DNA of 64,000 nucleotides from Wenzhouxiangellaceae bacterium. Its GTDB lineage: Bacteria; Pseudomonadota; Gammaproteobacteria; Xanthomonadales; Wenzhouxiangellaceae. Position numbers and translations under genes: made by a program. The notes under the pieces are model-generated. The model did not search any database. It saw only the letters and a list, made by a program, of their open reading frames with translations, and was not told the origin of the DNA. Of this stretch, positions 53,290 to 62,483 are shown in pieces; the stretch's first letter is position 1; the number at the start of each line of letters is the position of its first letter. Location of the stretch: contig REEQ01000061.1 in NCBI GenBank assembly GCA_007695005.1, positions 1 through 64,000 of the forward strand, read 5' to 3'.

Positions 53290-53724
53290 ATGAAAGAATC
53301 TTCCATTCATACCGTTAAGGTGCTGGGCTGGTCAGGCTTGCTGCCTTTCGCCTTCATGCCGCTGGCAGCCGTGCTGGACTTTCCGGATTGGCTGCAAAGG
53401 CTGTTGCTGACCTACGCTGTCATTATCCTGGCCTTCATGGCGGGCACGCTGTGGGCCCGGTTCCTGGTCGCGGTCGAGCCGGGGCGCTTCCGCCTGATTG
53501 CCAGCAACGTGCTGGCGCTGGCGGCCTGGCCGGCCGTGTTGCTGGAGCTGCACTGGGCAGCCTTGTGGCTCGCGCTGGTGTTCGCCGCGCATCTGCTGCT
53601 GGACGAACCCTGGCGCGGCAACGAGATGCCGGGTTGGTATCGGCGTTTGCGCCTGTTCCTGAGCAGCTCGGTGATCGCACTGCTGGTGCTGACCGGCCTG
53701 ATCGGAGCCGGGCGTGTCCTCTGA
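53290..53724 (+). CDS. DUF3429-family membrane protein
   Basis: LGWSGLLPFAFMPLAAVLDFP..., five TM segments. Confidence 0.75.
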   Translation: MKESSIHTVKVLGWSGLLPFAFMPLAAVLDFPDWLQRLLLTYAVIILAFMAGTLWARFLVAVEPGRFRLIASNVLALAAWPAVLLELHWAALWLALVFAAHLLLDEPWRGNEMPGWYRRLRLFLSSSVIALLVLTGLIGAGRVL

Positions 53725-54394
53725 ACCGGTCGTCGAGATGCGCGCTGTCAGCCGGCACTTTCAGACCGGCTCGGAGCAGGTCAGCGTCCTTGATGCCCTG
53801 GACCTGAGCCTGGCGCGCGGCGAGCGCCTGGCGGTGATGGGTGCCTCCGGCAGCGGCAAGACCACCCTGCTTCACCTTATCGCCGGCATGGACAGGCCCA
53901 GCAGCGGCCGGATACGACTGGCAGGCGCTGATCTGACCGAGTTGGGCGAGCCCGCCCTGACCCGCTGGCGCGCCCGCCATATCGGCCTGGTCTTCCAGGA
54001 TTTCAATCTGATCGACAGCTTGAGCGTGGCCGACAACATGACCCTGCCCCTATGGCTCAACGGCTTGCCCGAGGATCGCGCTCGCGTCGATACGCTGGCA
54101 GAAACACTGGGCATCGCGAAGCTGCTGGAAAGGTTGCCGGCCAGCCTGTCCGGCGGCGAAAAGCAGCGCGTGGCGATTGCCCGGGCGCTGATCCACAACC
54201 CTGATCTGATCCTGGCCGACGAACCCACCGGCAGCCTCGACCAGGCATCGGCCGAACGTGTCCTCGAGCTGTTTGACGGCGTGCTGGAGAGCCGGGGGGC
54301 TACCTTGCTGCTGGTAACCCACAATCGCGATGCTGCCGAATTGTGCGATCGCCGCCTGGTTCTGAACAAGGGTCGTCTTCAGGCCGTGAAATGA
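53714..54394 (+). CDS. ABC transporter ATP-binding protein (LolD/MacB-like)
   Basis: VMGASGSGKTTLLHLIAGMD...LSGGEKQRVAIARALIHNPDLILADEPTGSLD. Confidence 0.93.
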   Translation: MSSEPVVEMRAVSRHFQTGSEQVSVLDALDLSLARGERLAVMGASGSGKTTLLHLIAGMDRPSSGRIRLAGADLTELGEPALTRWRARHIGLVFQDFNLIDSLSVADNMTLPLWLNGLPEDRARVDTLAETLGIAKLLERLPASLSGGEKQRVAIARALIHNPDLILADEPTGSLDQASAERVLELFDGVLESRGATLLLVTHNRDAAELCDRRLVLNKGRLQAVK

Positions 54395-56820
54395 ACCCGC
54401 TGCTCCAGAACTCCAGGCGTTTCCTGCGTCAGCACCCCGGCCAGCTTCTGCTGGCGCTGCTGGGCATCACCGCGGGCGTTGCCGTGGTCACCGGCGTTGC
54501 CCTGTTGCGAGACGTGTTGATTCACTCCCTGGATGCCGCCGCCGATGCCCTTGCCGGAAGCGACAGTGTGCGCATCGAGGCTCCATCCGGTCGGATCGAT
54601 GAAGCCATCTTCGCCGATCTGGCGACACGGCCCGGTGCCCCGGATCTCGTCCCGGTCCTCAGAGCCACCGTCCGGCATCGCGGCGAACGCCTCGAACTGC
54701 TGGCCATCGACCCCCTGGCCACGGCCTTTGGACCAATGGGGCTAGGCGGGGCCGCGACCGCGCCCCTGCTGGGATCAGCCCGCGGCGTGCTGCTCAACCG
54801 CACGACGTTGAAACGCCTGGGCGCCGATCCGGGCAGCACCCTGGAGATCAGACTGGCGGGGCGATCAGTCGAACTCGAGATCGTTGCCGTCCTGGAAGAC
54901 CTGCCCGGCCTGGACCAGCGTTTGTTGATGGATATGGCCAACGCCCAGGACCTGCTCGACCGCGCCGGCGAGCTGTCGTGGATCGAAGCACCGGCCAGCG
55001 CGGCCGCCTGGCTGGACCGTCAGATCGACGCTCCGCTGCTGCTTCGCAGCGCCGGTGAGCGCCGGGCCAGCGCTGCCAGCCTGACGGCTGGCATGCGCGC
55101 CAATCTCACTGCCATGAGCCTGCTCGCCTTTGCCGTCGGTCTGTTCGTGATTCATGCCGTCCTCGCATTTTTGCTGGTCCAGCGGCGGCGCCAGATTGCC
55201 ATGCTGAGGGCAGTCGGTGTCACCGTCGGCCAACTGCGCCTGGTGCTGGCAACAGAAACCGTGATCCTGGCCGGCCTGGGCGGCTTGATCGGGCTGGCTC
55301 TGGGCACCATCCTGGCCGACCAGCTGCTGGAGCTGGTGCGCGCTCCGATCGCCGAAGTCTACGGCCAGGTCACTGCCCGCGGCATTCAGCCCAGCCTCGG
55401 GCTTTACCTTGTTATCTGGTTGATCGCCCTGCTGCTGGCCCTGGTCAGTGTCACTGGCCTGCTGGCAAGCGCCGGCCGCATTCCGCCCGGTGTTCTCGGC
55501 AGAACGCCAGACCAGTCCCGCCCAGGCTTGCGCCCTTATTGGCCGGCGCTTGCCCTGGCGCTTGCCGGCACACTGGTGTTGAGTATTGGAAGCAGCCTCG
55601 AGGCAGCGCTGGTTGGGCTGTTCCTCTGGCTTTGTGTGGCTGCCCTGCTGGCGCCCGGGGCCGGGATGCGCCTGCTGTCGGCATGGCATGCCGTCAGGCG
55701 ACGACAGTTGTCGGGACGAGCAATTGGCATGCTCGGACAGGCACGCCTGCGTCTGGCGCCAGCCCTGGCCGCGCTCAGCCTGGCGCTGGGTTTAAGCGCC
55801 GGCCTGGCGATGATGGTACTGGGCTTTCGCGGCGCGGTCGACGACTGGGTTGACCGGCTACTGCGCGCCGACACCTACCTGACCGCAAGTACCGGCATCA
55901 TCGACGAGGCGGTGACCGCCAGGATCAATGACTGGCCGGAAATCCGGGCCGTTTCCAGCGCCCGCCAGCGCGAGCTGGGCGACGGCTCGCGCTTGCTGGC
56001 CTTCGACCTGCCAGCGGCCGCCTGGGAGGGGTTCGAGTGGCTGGCCGGCGATCCGGAGCAGGCCCGGGTGGGCTTTGATCAGGGTCGGGGCGTACTGATC
56101 AGCGAGCCGCTGGCTCGACATCGTGCGCTCAAGCCCGGCGACACAGTTTCCCTGCCAACGCCGTCCGGGCCGATCGATCTCGACGTGCTGGCTGTTTATC
56201 GCGATTACGGCAGCGAACGCGGTGTGCTTGCGATCGATGGCAGACTTTATCGAGATCTTTTTGATGACCCGGCACGAGACAGCCTGGGGCTGTATCTGGC
56301 GGCAGGGGCTGAGCTCGAGGCGGTTCTGGCAAGACTCGAGGAGCTGGAGATAACGGTCAGCCTCACCTCACGCGAACAGGTCCGCAGCCAGACCATGGCC
56401 ATCTTTGATCGCACTTTCCGCATTTCCTGGGCGCTGGCCCTGCTGGTTGCGCTGATCGCGCTGGTCGCCCTGGTCAGTGCCCTGCTCGCACTCGGCCTGG
56501 AGCGCGGGCGCGACTATGCGAGCCTGCGGGCCCTGGGCCTGACCCGAGCCGGACTTGTTGGCTGGGTCGTGACCCAGACCACGGCACTGGCCGCCGTTGC
56601 CGCGCTGCTGGCCGTGCCGATCAGCCTTGCCCTGCACAGCGCGCTTTCCCTGATCATTCAGCCGCGTGCCTTTGGCTGGAGCGTGCCGTTCAGCCTGCCG
56701 CTATGGCCATGGTTGCTGATGCTGCCCCTGGCGCTGCTGATCGGCGCCCTGGCCGGTCTCTACCCGGCCTGGACGATTGCCCGGCGAGATCCCGCCCCGC
56801 TGCTGCGGAGTCGCTCATGA
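54391..56820 (+). CDS. FtsX-like ABC transporter permease
   Basis: 825 aa, two FtsX-type TM modules; follows the ATPase with a 4-nt overlap. Confidence 0.9.
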   Translation: MNPLLQNSRRFLRQHPGQLLLALLGITAGVAVVTGVALLRDVLIHSLDAAADALAGSDSVRIEAPSGRIDEAIFADLATRPGAPDLVPVLRATVRHRGERLELLAIDPLATAFGPMGLGGAATAPLLGSARGVLLNRTTLKRLGADPGSTLEIRLAGRSVELEIVAVLEDLPGLDQRLLMDMANAQDLLDRAGELSWIEAPASAAAWLDRQIDAPLLLRSAGERRASAASLTAGMRANLTAMSLLAFAVGLFVIHAVLAFLLVQRRRQIAMLRAVGVTVGQLRLVLATETVILAGLGGLIGLALGTILADQLLELVRAPIAEVYGQVTARGIQPSLGLYLVIWLIALLLALVSVTGLLASAGRIPPGVLGRTPDQSRPGLRPYWPALALALAGTLVLSIGSSLEAALVGLFLWLCVAALLAPGAGMRLLSAWHAVRRRQLSGRAIGMLGQARLRLAPALAALSLALGLSAGLAMMVLGFRGAVDDWVDRLLRADTYLTASTGIIDEAVTARINDWPEIRAVSSARQRELGDGSRLLAFDLPAAAWEGFEWLAGDPEQARVGFDQGRGVLISEPLARHRALKPGDTVSLPTPSGPIDLDVLAVYRDYGSERGVLAIDGRLYRDLFDDPARDSLGLYLAAGAELEAVLARLEELEITVSLTSREQVRSQTMAIFDRTFRISWALALLVALIALVALVSALLALGLERGRDYASLRALGLTRAGLVGWVVTQTTALAAVAALLAVPISLALHSALSLIIQPRAFGWSVPFSLPLWPWLLMLPLALLIGALAGLYPAWTIARRDPAPLLRSRS

Positions 56821-57950
56821 AATTGGATCTTGCCGTCCTGACCCTGCTCGCCGCCGCTCTGGTCTCCTGGCTGGTCGGGCAAACGCGGCCACCGCAACAC
56901 GCCATCGGCACCATCGGCCTGGCCACGGTACTCGGCGACGCCCCCGAACATTTTCGCCGCGTCACCGGGCCCGAGCCGCTGGTCTTTCCCGACGATCATG
57001 GCGCTCATCCCGACTATCGCAGCGAATGGTGGTACTTCACCGGCAATCTGGATGACGATCAAGGGCAGCGCATGGGCTTTCAGTTCACCTTGTTTCGCTT
57101 TGCCCTGAACCAGCCCCAGGGCGCCCGATCCGCCTGGGCCAGTGAAGGTCTGTGGATGGCTCACCTGGCGCTCAGCGATGGGCGGAGCCAGAGCTTCTTT
57201 CAGGCCGAGCGCTTTGCCCGCGACGGCCTGGCGCTGGCCGGCGCCACTGCCGAGCGCTGGTGGTTACGTGACTGGATGGTTGAAGCCACTGAAGATGGCT
57301 GGCATTTGTACGCCGATGCCGGCGACTTCGCCCTCGACCTGCACTTCAGGCTCAGCCGGGCACTGGTCCTGCAAGGCGATGCCGGCTACAGCCGAAAGGG
57401 ACCCGAAGCCGGCAATGCATCGCGCTACTACTCGGCCACCCGCCTGGCCAGCAGTGGTCGGGTCAGGGTCGGTGATGCCTGGGTGAGTGTCAGCGGGCTG
57501 GCCTGGCTGGACCGGGAATGGGGCTCGAACCAGCTCTCGGATACCCTCAGTGGCTGGGACTGGTTTGCCCTGCATCTGGACGATGGCCGCGACCTGATGG
57601 TCTATCGACTGCGCGATCACGAGGGTCAGGCCTCGGAGTGGTCTGCCGGGGCCCTGGTCGACAGCGACGGCACAGCACAGATTCTGCGCGCCGATGACTT
57701 TGTCACCGAGGCAATCGACTGGTGGCGCGACCCCGATGGCCATCGCTGGCCGCTGAGCTGGCGCGTCCAGTTACCGGATCATGGGCTCGACCTGCTGGTC
57801 GAACCGATTTTCGAGGATCAGCTCTGGACCCGATCGGTGCGCTATTGGGAAGGAATGATGGATGTCACCGATCCCGCCAGCCGGGCACCGCTGGGCCGAG
57901 GCTACCTGGAACTGAGCGGCTATGCCGAAAGCAGTCCGAGCAGACACTGA
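56817..57950 (+). CDS. AttH/CrtC-like lipocalin-fold protein
   Basis: DYRSEWWYFTGNLDDDQGQRMGFQFTLFRFAL...WLDREWGSNQL; partner of the ABC locus. Confidence 0.88.
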   Translation: MKLDLAVLTLLAAALVSWLVGQTRPPQHAIGTIGLATVLGDAPEHFRRVTGPEPLVFPDDHGAHPDYRSEWWYFTGNLDDDQGQRMGFQFTLFRFALNQPQGARSAWASEGLWMAHLALSDGRSQSFFQAERFARDGLALAGATAERWWLRDWMVEATEDGWHLYADAGDFALDLHFRLSRALVLQGDAGYSRKGPEAGNASRYYSATRLASSGRVRVGDAWVSVSGLAWLDREWGSNQLSDTLSGWDWFALHLDDGRDLMVYRLRDHEGQASEWSAGALVDSDGTAQILRADDFVTEAIDWWRDPDGHRWPLSWRVQLPDHGLDLLVEPIFEDQLWTRSVRYWEGMMDVTDPASRAPLGRGYLELSGYAESSPSRH

Positions 57951-57969
57951 TCGCCGCCCAGGAGCCTGC

Positions 57970-58947
57970 TCAGTGCGCGGTCAAGGTATCGACCGGCGAC
58001 TCGATGGGGTCCGGACCGGATCGCGGCGAAAGAGCCCTTTGTGAGCCGGGCGACTCGATGCCCAGCAAGCGCTCGACATCCGCCACCGCCACGCCGCGCT
58101 GAATCAGGTGGGCTGCGAAGCTGTTTCGCAAGGTAGCCGCCGAGACGCCGGGACCTAAACCGGCATCGCGGGCCGCGGCCTCGATGGTCTGGCGTGCTTC
58201 CGCTTCCGGCACGTGATCCCGCACAGGCGGGACATCGGGCAAGAGCGGATTGACATGGCAAGGGCCGGGGAAAACGAATTGCCAAAGCCAGCTGCGCGCC
58301 GTGCCGGGCGCGGCACGCAGCCCCGGCGGCAGCCGAACCCCGCCGTAGCCTTCGGCCAGCTCGCGTATATGACGAAGCTTCAACTCCTCCAGGTGGGCAC
58401 GGATGGGCTCCCGAACGCGCATCGGCAGCACCGTTTCGCGACCGAGTCGACCGTTGGCATCGCGCACCAGGATGCGATCCGGCTCGATATCCCGAATGCG
58501 CAGACGAACAGTCTCCATCAGTCTCAAGCCGGCACCGTAGACCAGGGAAGCGAGCAGCCAGTCGCTCCCCTCCAGGGTGGACAGCAGTTCCTGGACCTGG
58601 GTCGGGCTCAGCAGGATCGGGCCGGCGTCCCGCAACAGCTCACCCTCCAGTTCCCTGAGACCGTCAAGCTGCAGTCCGAGCACATCCTCCAGCAGGCAGC
58701 GCACCGCCCGCAGCACCTGGCGACGACCAGCCGCCGTCAGCTGGCGTTGCCGCGCACAGTCTCCGAGAAATGCCCTTACATCGGGCGCGGTGGGCTGGGT
58801 CTGGCCCTGGGCCTGATGGAATTCAATGAACTGTCGAGCCCAGAACAGCCAGGCCTTCTGAACGTTATCGCTGAAACCACGGTCATTGAGCAGCTGACGC
58901 ATCCGACCGATCAACCTTGCCGGATCCTGCTCTCGAAGTTCGACCAT
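57970..58947 (-). CDS. Integron-integrase (IntI)-like protein with degenerate active site
   Basis: YGAGLRLMETVRLRIRD plus IntI-specific patch ELAEGYGGVRLPPGLRAAPGTARSWLWQFVFPG. Box II reads VSAATLRNSFAAHLI...LLGIESPGSQRALSPR instead of the canonical HTLRHSFAT...LLGHSDVSTTMIYTHV. Confidence 0.85.
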   Translation of the reverse strand: MVELREQDPARLIGRMRQLLNDRGFSDNVQKAWLFWARQFIEFHQAQGQTQPTAPDVRAFLGDCARQRQLTAAGRRQVLRAVRCLLEDVLGLQLDGLRELEGELLRDAGPILLSPTQVQELLSTLEGSDWLLASLVYGAGLRLMETVRLRIRDIEPDRILVRDANGRLGRETVLPMRVREPIRAHLEELKLRHIRELAEGYGGVRLPPGLRAAPGTARSWLWQFVFPGPCHVNPLLPDVPPVRDHVPEAEARQTIEAAARDAGLGPGVSAATLRNSFAAHLIQRGVAVADVERLLGIESPGSQRALSPRSGPDPIESPVDTLTAH

Positions 58948-58961
58948 GCCACCACCCCATA

Positions 58962-59004
58962 TGTGATGCGACTCACACTAATGCGAGCTTCCGCCTCCTG
59001 TCAA
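58962..59004 (-). promoter_or_regulatory. Promoter of the IntI-like gene with overlapping CRP/FNR-family-type palindrome
   Basis: TTGACA (58999-59004) - 18 nt - TAGTGT (58975-58980) on the - strand; TGTGATGCGACTCACA at 58962-58977 overlaps the -10 and predicted start. Confidence 0.65.
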
Positions 59005-59074
59005 TCCCGGCGGGCAAGCGGCCGTCGTGCTTGTGTCGAGACGCCGGACGGGCAGCGATCAAGGCGCCCGATGC

Positions 59075-60385
59075 TCAGGCATCGACGTCCGGCTGAACGA
59101 AAACCTGGCCGTCTCGCATGACAAATCGGACCTGGCTTAAAACGGCCACGTCGGCCAGCGGGTCAGCGTCGACGGCGATCACATCGGCCAGATAGCCGGG
59201 CCGGATTCTGCCCAGCTCGTCGCTGCGACCGAGCAGTTCAGCGCTATTGATCGTGGCGGCACGCAGAGCGTCGGCCGGGCTCATTCCCGCCTCCACCATG
59301 TACTGAAACTCCAGGGCATTGCTGCCATGGGGGCAGACCCCGCAATCAGTACCAAAGGCTATGCGCACACCCGCGGCCTGCGCACGGCCGAAAGTGTCCT
59401 GGATCAATGGCCCGATCTCGGCAGCCTTGGCGGCGACCAGCGGCGGGAAATAGCCTTCGATCTCGGCCATTTCAGCCACGAAACGCCCTGCCGATATGGT
59501 TGGCACATACCAGGTGCCGTGCTCGATCATCAGTGCGATCAGACCATCATCCATGTAGGTGCCATGCTCGATCGAATGAACACCGGCCAGAATGGCCCGG
59601 CGCATGCCTTCGGCGCCGTGGGCATGGGCTGCCACGTGCATGTCATAGTCGCGGGCAGTCCGAACGATCTCTTCAATCTCCTCGGTCAGGAACTGAGGAT
59701 TCTGGCCGCTGCGGGCGACGCTCAGAACACCGCCGGTAGCAGTGATCTTGATCAGGTCCGCCCCGTCCTTGTAGCGCTGGCGTACCGCCTGGCGCGCTGC
59801 CTCGATGCCGTTGACAACCCCATCTCTGGGGCCGGGGTCTCCCATCAGGTCGCGGCGCCAGCCGTTGGTGGGATCGGCATGACCGCCGGTGGTGGCCAGC
59901 GACTTTGCCGAGGTAAAGATTCGCGGCCCCGGGATCAGCCCGGCATTGATGGCCTGGCGCAGGGCCACCGACACATTGAACGAGTCACCCAGATCGCGCA
60001 CCGTGGTAAAGCCGGCTTCAAGCGTGATCCGGGCAAAGTGCGCGCCGCGCAGGGCGATGTCGCCTTCGTTCAGGGTGAAGCGCTGAATGTAGGAGTCGGG
60101 GCTGGATTGAGAGGAAAGGTGAGTGTGCATGTCCATCAGGCCGGGCAGGCAGACCAGCGTTGACAGATCAAGCATCTCAACGCCATCCGGAACGGTCCGG
60201 TGGTCGTCAAACACCTCGGCAATGCGCCCGGCCTCGATCACCAGGGTATGTGCAGCCAGGGTAAGTCCGCGGTCAACATCGACCAGGCTGCCGCAGCGCA
60301 GCCACTGGGTATCGGCCACCGCGGCCGAAGATATCGCCAGCAACGCGGCGGCGGCCAGCAAGCGATCACAGCGAAACACGGACAT
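59075..60385 (-). CDS. Secreted amidohydrolase-family protein
   Basis: Signal peptide; CLPGLMDMHTHLSSQ...HAHGAEGMRRAILAGVHSIEHGTYMDD...FGTDCGVCPHG. Confidence 0.9.
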   Translation of the reverse strand: MSVFRCDRLLAAAALLAISSAAVADTQWLRCGSLVDVDRGLTLAAHTLVIEAGRIAEVFDDHRTVPDGVEMLDLSTLVCLPGLMDMHTHLSSQSSPDSYIQRFTLNEGDIALRGAHFARITLEAGFTTVRDLGDSFNVSVALRQAINAGLIPGPRIFTSAKSLATTGGHADPTNGWRRDLMGDPGPRDGVVNGIEAARQAVRQRYKDGADLIKITATGGVLSVARSGQNPQFLTEEIEEIVRTARDYDMHVAAHAHGAEGMRRAILAGVHSIEHGTYMDDGLIALMIEHGTWYVPTISAGRFVAEMAEIEGYFPPLVAAKAAEIGPLIQDTFGRAQAAGVRIAFGTDCGVCPHGSNALEFQYMVEAGMSPADALRAATINSAELLGRSDELGRIRPGYLADVIAVDADPLADVAVLSQVRFVMRDGQVFVQPDVDA

Positions 60386-60490
60386 ATCACATCCTCTCAT
60401 CTGAATTTTCAAGCCAACAAGGCCTTTCCGGAGGAAGCCCTTGCGCGGCATTTCCTTGGCCCGGCCATGGCGGTCGGGTCGATATTGCGT

Positions 60491-61309
60491 TCAGGACAAC
60501 CAGCCGGCCAGCAACAGCATGCTCAGCACCACCAGCCAGAGAATCAGCATGCGCCAGACCATATGATGGCCCAGCTCCAGACCCGCTTCGAGGTCCGGCA
60601 GATCACCACAGATCGCCTCGGCCAGCCGATCGATCTGCGACGGCACCAGCAACCAGGCCGGCAGCTGCGCTGCCTGCGCTCGCCAGGCAGCCAGCACGCG
60701 ATCCAGGTCGCCGGCCAGCGCCAGCGACAGCGACAGCAGGGCCAGCACCGGCCAATCGAGGACCAGGCGCAAACGGGCCAGCCATTCAATGGCGGCCGGG
60801 TCCAGGGAAGCGGCCTGCAATCCGACTCTGGTCAGTCGATAGATCAGGGCACCGGCGATGCCCAGCAGCACGAACCAGAACAACAAGCCGAACCAGCGCG
60901 ACAGTCCGGCATGGAGCACGGCTGCAACCCCCTCGCAGGGGCCGGCCGCATCATCGAGCTGCATGGCCCGGCGCGCTTCTTCGGCGGCGGTCGGATCATC
61001 CGGATCAGGCGACAGCAGCACCGCAACATCGCGATCCAGATCGCGCGGCCCGAGGGTCAGAATGAAGACAACCAGCGCCAGCAGAAACCAGCCAGTCAGG
61101 CCCAGCAGGGCCGTGACCAGCCAGATGGCCAGCGCCGATGCGAGCACGCTGAAGACGATCACGAACACGGCCGGCAACCAGGGCCATTGGGGAAAACGGT
61201 GACTGACCGCGCTCAACAGCGGTGCCAGCCAGCCAAACTTGCGAAAGTGACGAAAACCGGTGGCGAAATGGCTGATGATCAGCCCGACCAGGACGATCAG
61301 GATGGTCAT
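60491..61309 (-). CDS. AmpE/CobD-like membrane protein
   Basis: FILTLGPRDLDRDVAVLL, SRWFGLLFWFVLLGIAGALIYRL; AmpE-like architecture. Confidence 0.6.
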   Translation of the reverse strand: MTILIVLVGLIISHFATGFRHFRKFGWLAPLLSAVSHRFPQWPWLPAVFVIVFSVLASALAIWLVTALLGLTGWFLLALVVFILTLGPRDLDRDVAVLLSPDPDDPTAAEEARRAMQLDDAAGPCEGVAAVLHAGLSRWFGLLFWFVLLGIAGALIYRLTRVGLQAASLDPAAIEWLARLRLVLDWPVLALLSLSLALAGDLDRVLAAWRAQAAQLPAWLLVPSQIDRLAEAICGDLPDLEAGLELGHHMVWRMLILWLVVLSMLLLAGWLS

Positions 61310-61359
61310 GCAGCCCGCCCCGAGCGCATCATTGGCGGCCGCATGCCGGGATCACTGGC

Positions 61360-61701
61360 TCAGGAAATACCGAAAGAAGAACCGCAGCCGCAGGTGGTCG
61401 CGGCATTCGGGTTGCGGATGACGAAACGAGCGCCCTGCAGGCTTTCGCTGTAATCGACTTCAGCCCCCTCCAAGTACTGGAAGCTCAAGGGATCAACGAC
61501 CAGAATGACATCGTCCCGAACCACGGTCACGTCGCCATCGTCGACCTTTTCGTCAAAGGTGAAACCGTACTGGAAACCTGAACAACCGCCTCCAGTAATG
61601 TAAACCCGCAACTTGAGACCGGGATTGGCCTCCTCAAGGATCAGCTCGCGGACCTTGGATGCCGCAGCCGCGGTAAAGATGATGGGGTCGGGTTGGGCCA
61701 T
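61360..61701 (-). CDS. erpA: Iron-sulfur cluster insertion protein
   Basis: [21 protein letters not shown]...[16 protein letters not shown]. Confidence 0.93.
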   Translation of the reverse strand: MAQPDPIIFTAAAASKVRELILEEANPGLKLRVYITGGGCSGFQYGFTFDEKVDDGDVTVVRDDVILVVDPLSFQYLEGAEVDYSESLQGARFVIRNPNAATTCGCGSSFGIS

Positions 61702-61813
61702 GTAATCACCTCGGAAACTGGGTGCGAACATCGACATTCTAGCGCTTCTGTGTCGATGGTGAGCGGCAATGGGCGAAACGGCGATGTCAGCAGCCGCTCA
61801 CTGCAGTGATGCG

Positions 61814-61933
61814 AAAAAAAAGCGGCCTGAAAAGACCGCTGTAATCAACATGCCCCAAACCGGATGGTTTATTCGCACCTATTAATATTTCAAAGCCATG
61901 ATGTTGTAATTTCATGAGTTTTTTGTAAAGTGC
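61814..61933 (-). ncRNA. Candidate small RNA or erpA leader with intrinsic terminator
   Basis: TTGACG (61964-61969) - 18 nt - TATAAA (61940-61945) on the - strand; terminator hairpin at 61821-61840 followed by U8. Confidence 0.55.
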
Positions 61934-62030
61934 ATGGGGTTTATACCTTGTCTGCTAAGGGCTCGTCAAGTTGAGGGCAAGCCCCGGGTCGTTCACAATA
62001 CCCACTGCCAAGCTCAAGAGCCCAGAGAAC

Positions 62031-62456
62031 ATGAACCTGAACGACTGGCTGGAAGCCTTTCACATCATCTTTGTCGTGACCTGGTTCGCCGGTCTGTTCT
62101 ATCTTCCCCGCCTGTTCGTGTACGCGGCCGAGAACCCCGGCGGCGAGCGTTTCGAGCTGCTGCTGATCATGCAGCGGCGGCTGCTGGGTATCACCCACAT
62201 TGGCGGGGCGCTGGCGCTTGGACTGGGCGTCAGCCTGCTGATCATTGAGCCCTGGCACCTGTCAGGTGGCTGGATGCACGCCAAGCTGGCGCTGGTCGCA
62301 GGTCTGGTCGGCTACCACCTGTGGTGCGCCCGCCTGGTCAGGGTATTCCGGCTGGGCAACAACCGCCATGGCTCGCGCTGGTACCGATTCTTCAACGAAG
62401 TGCCGGCGCTGTTTCTGATTCTGATCGTGATCCTGGTCGTCGGCAAGCCGTTCTGA
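62031..62456 (+). CDS. hemJ: HemJ-like protoporphyrinogen oxidase
   Basis: LEAFHIIFVVTWFAGLFYLPRLFVYAAE...NEVPALFLILIVILVVGKPF. Confidence 0.9.
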   Translation: MNLNDWLEAFHIIFVVTWFAGLFYLPRLFVYAAENPGGERFELLLIMQRRLLGITHIGGALALGLGVSLLIIEPWHLSGGWMHAKLALVAGLVGYHLWCARLVRVFRLGNNRHGSRWYRFFNEVPALFLILIVILVVGKPF

Positions 62457-62483
62457 TTGCTGCGGCGGACGATCCCGTCTTTC

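Noticed and set aside
52893-53318. 141-aa + ORF between panD and the DUF3429 gene
   Set aside because: No recognisable protein features, and it crosses a strong intrinsic terminator; more likely non-coding.
58948-59075. Cassette array or attI next to the IntI-like gene
   Set aside because: Only about 130 bp separates it from a full-length amidohydrolase gene; no R-box pairs or cassettes were seen.
58213-59121. 302-aa + strand ORF opposite the IntI-like gene
   Set aside because: Gln-rich low-complexity antisense translation without domain features; the IntI-like frame is the coding one.
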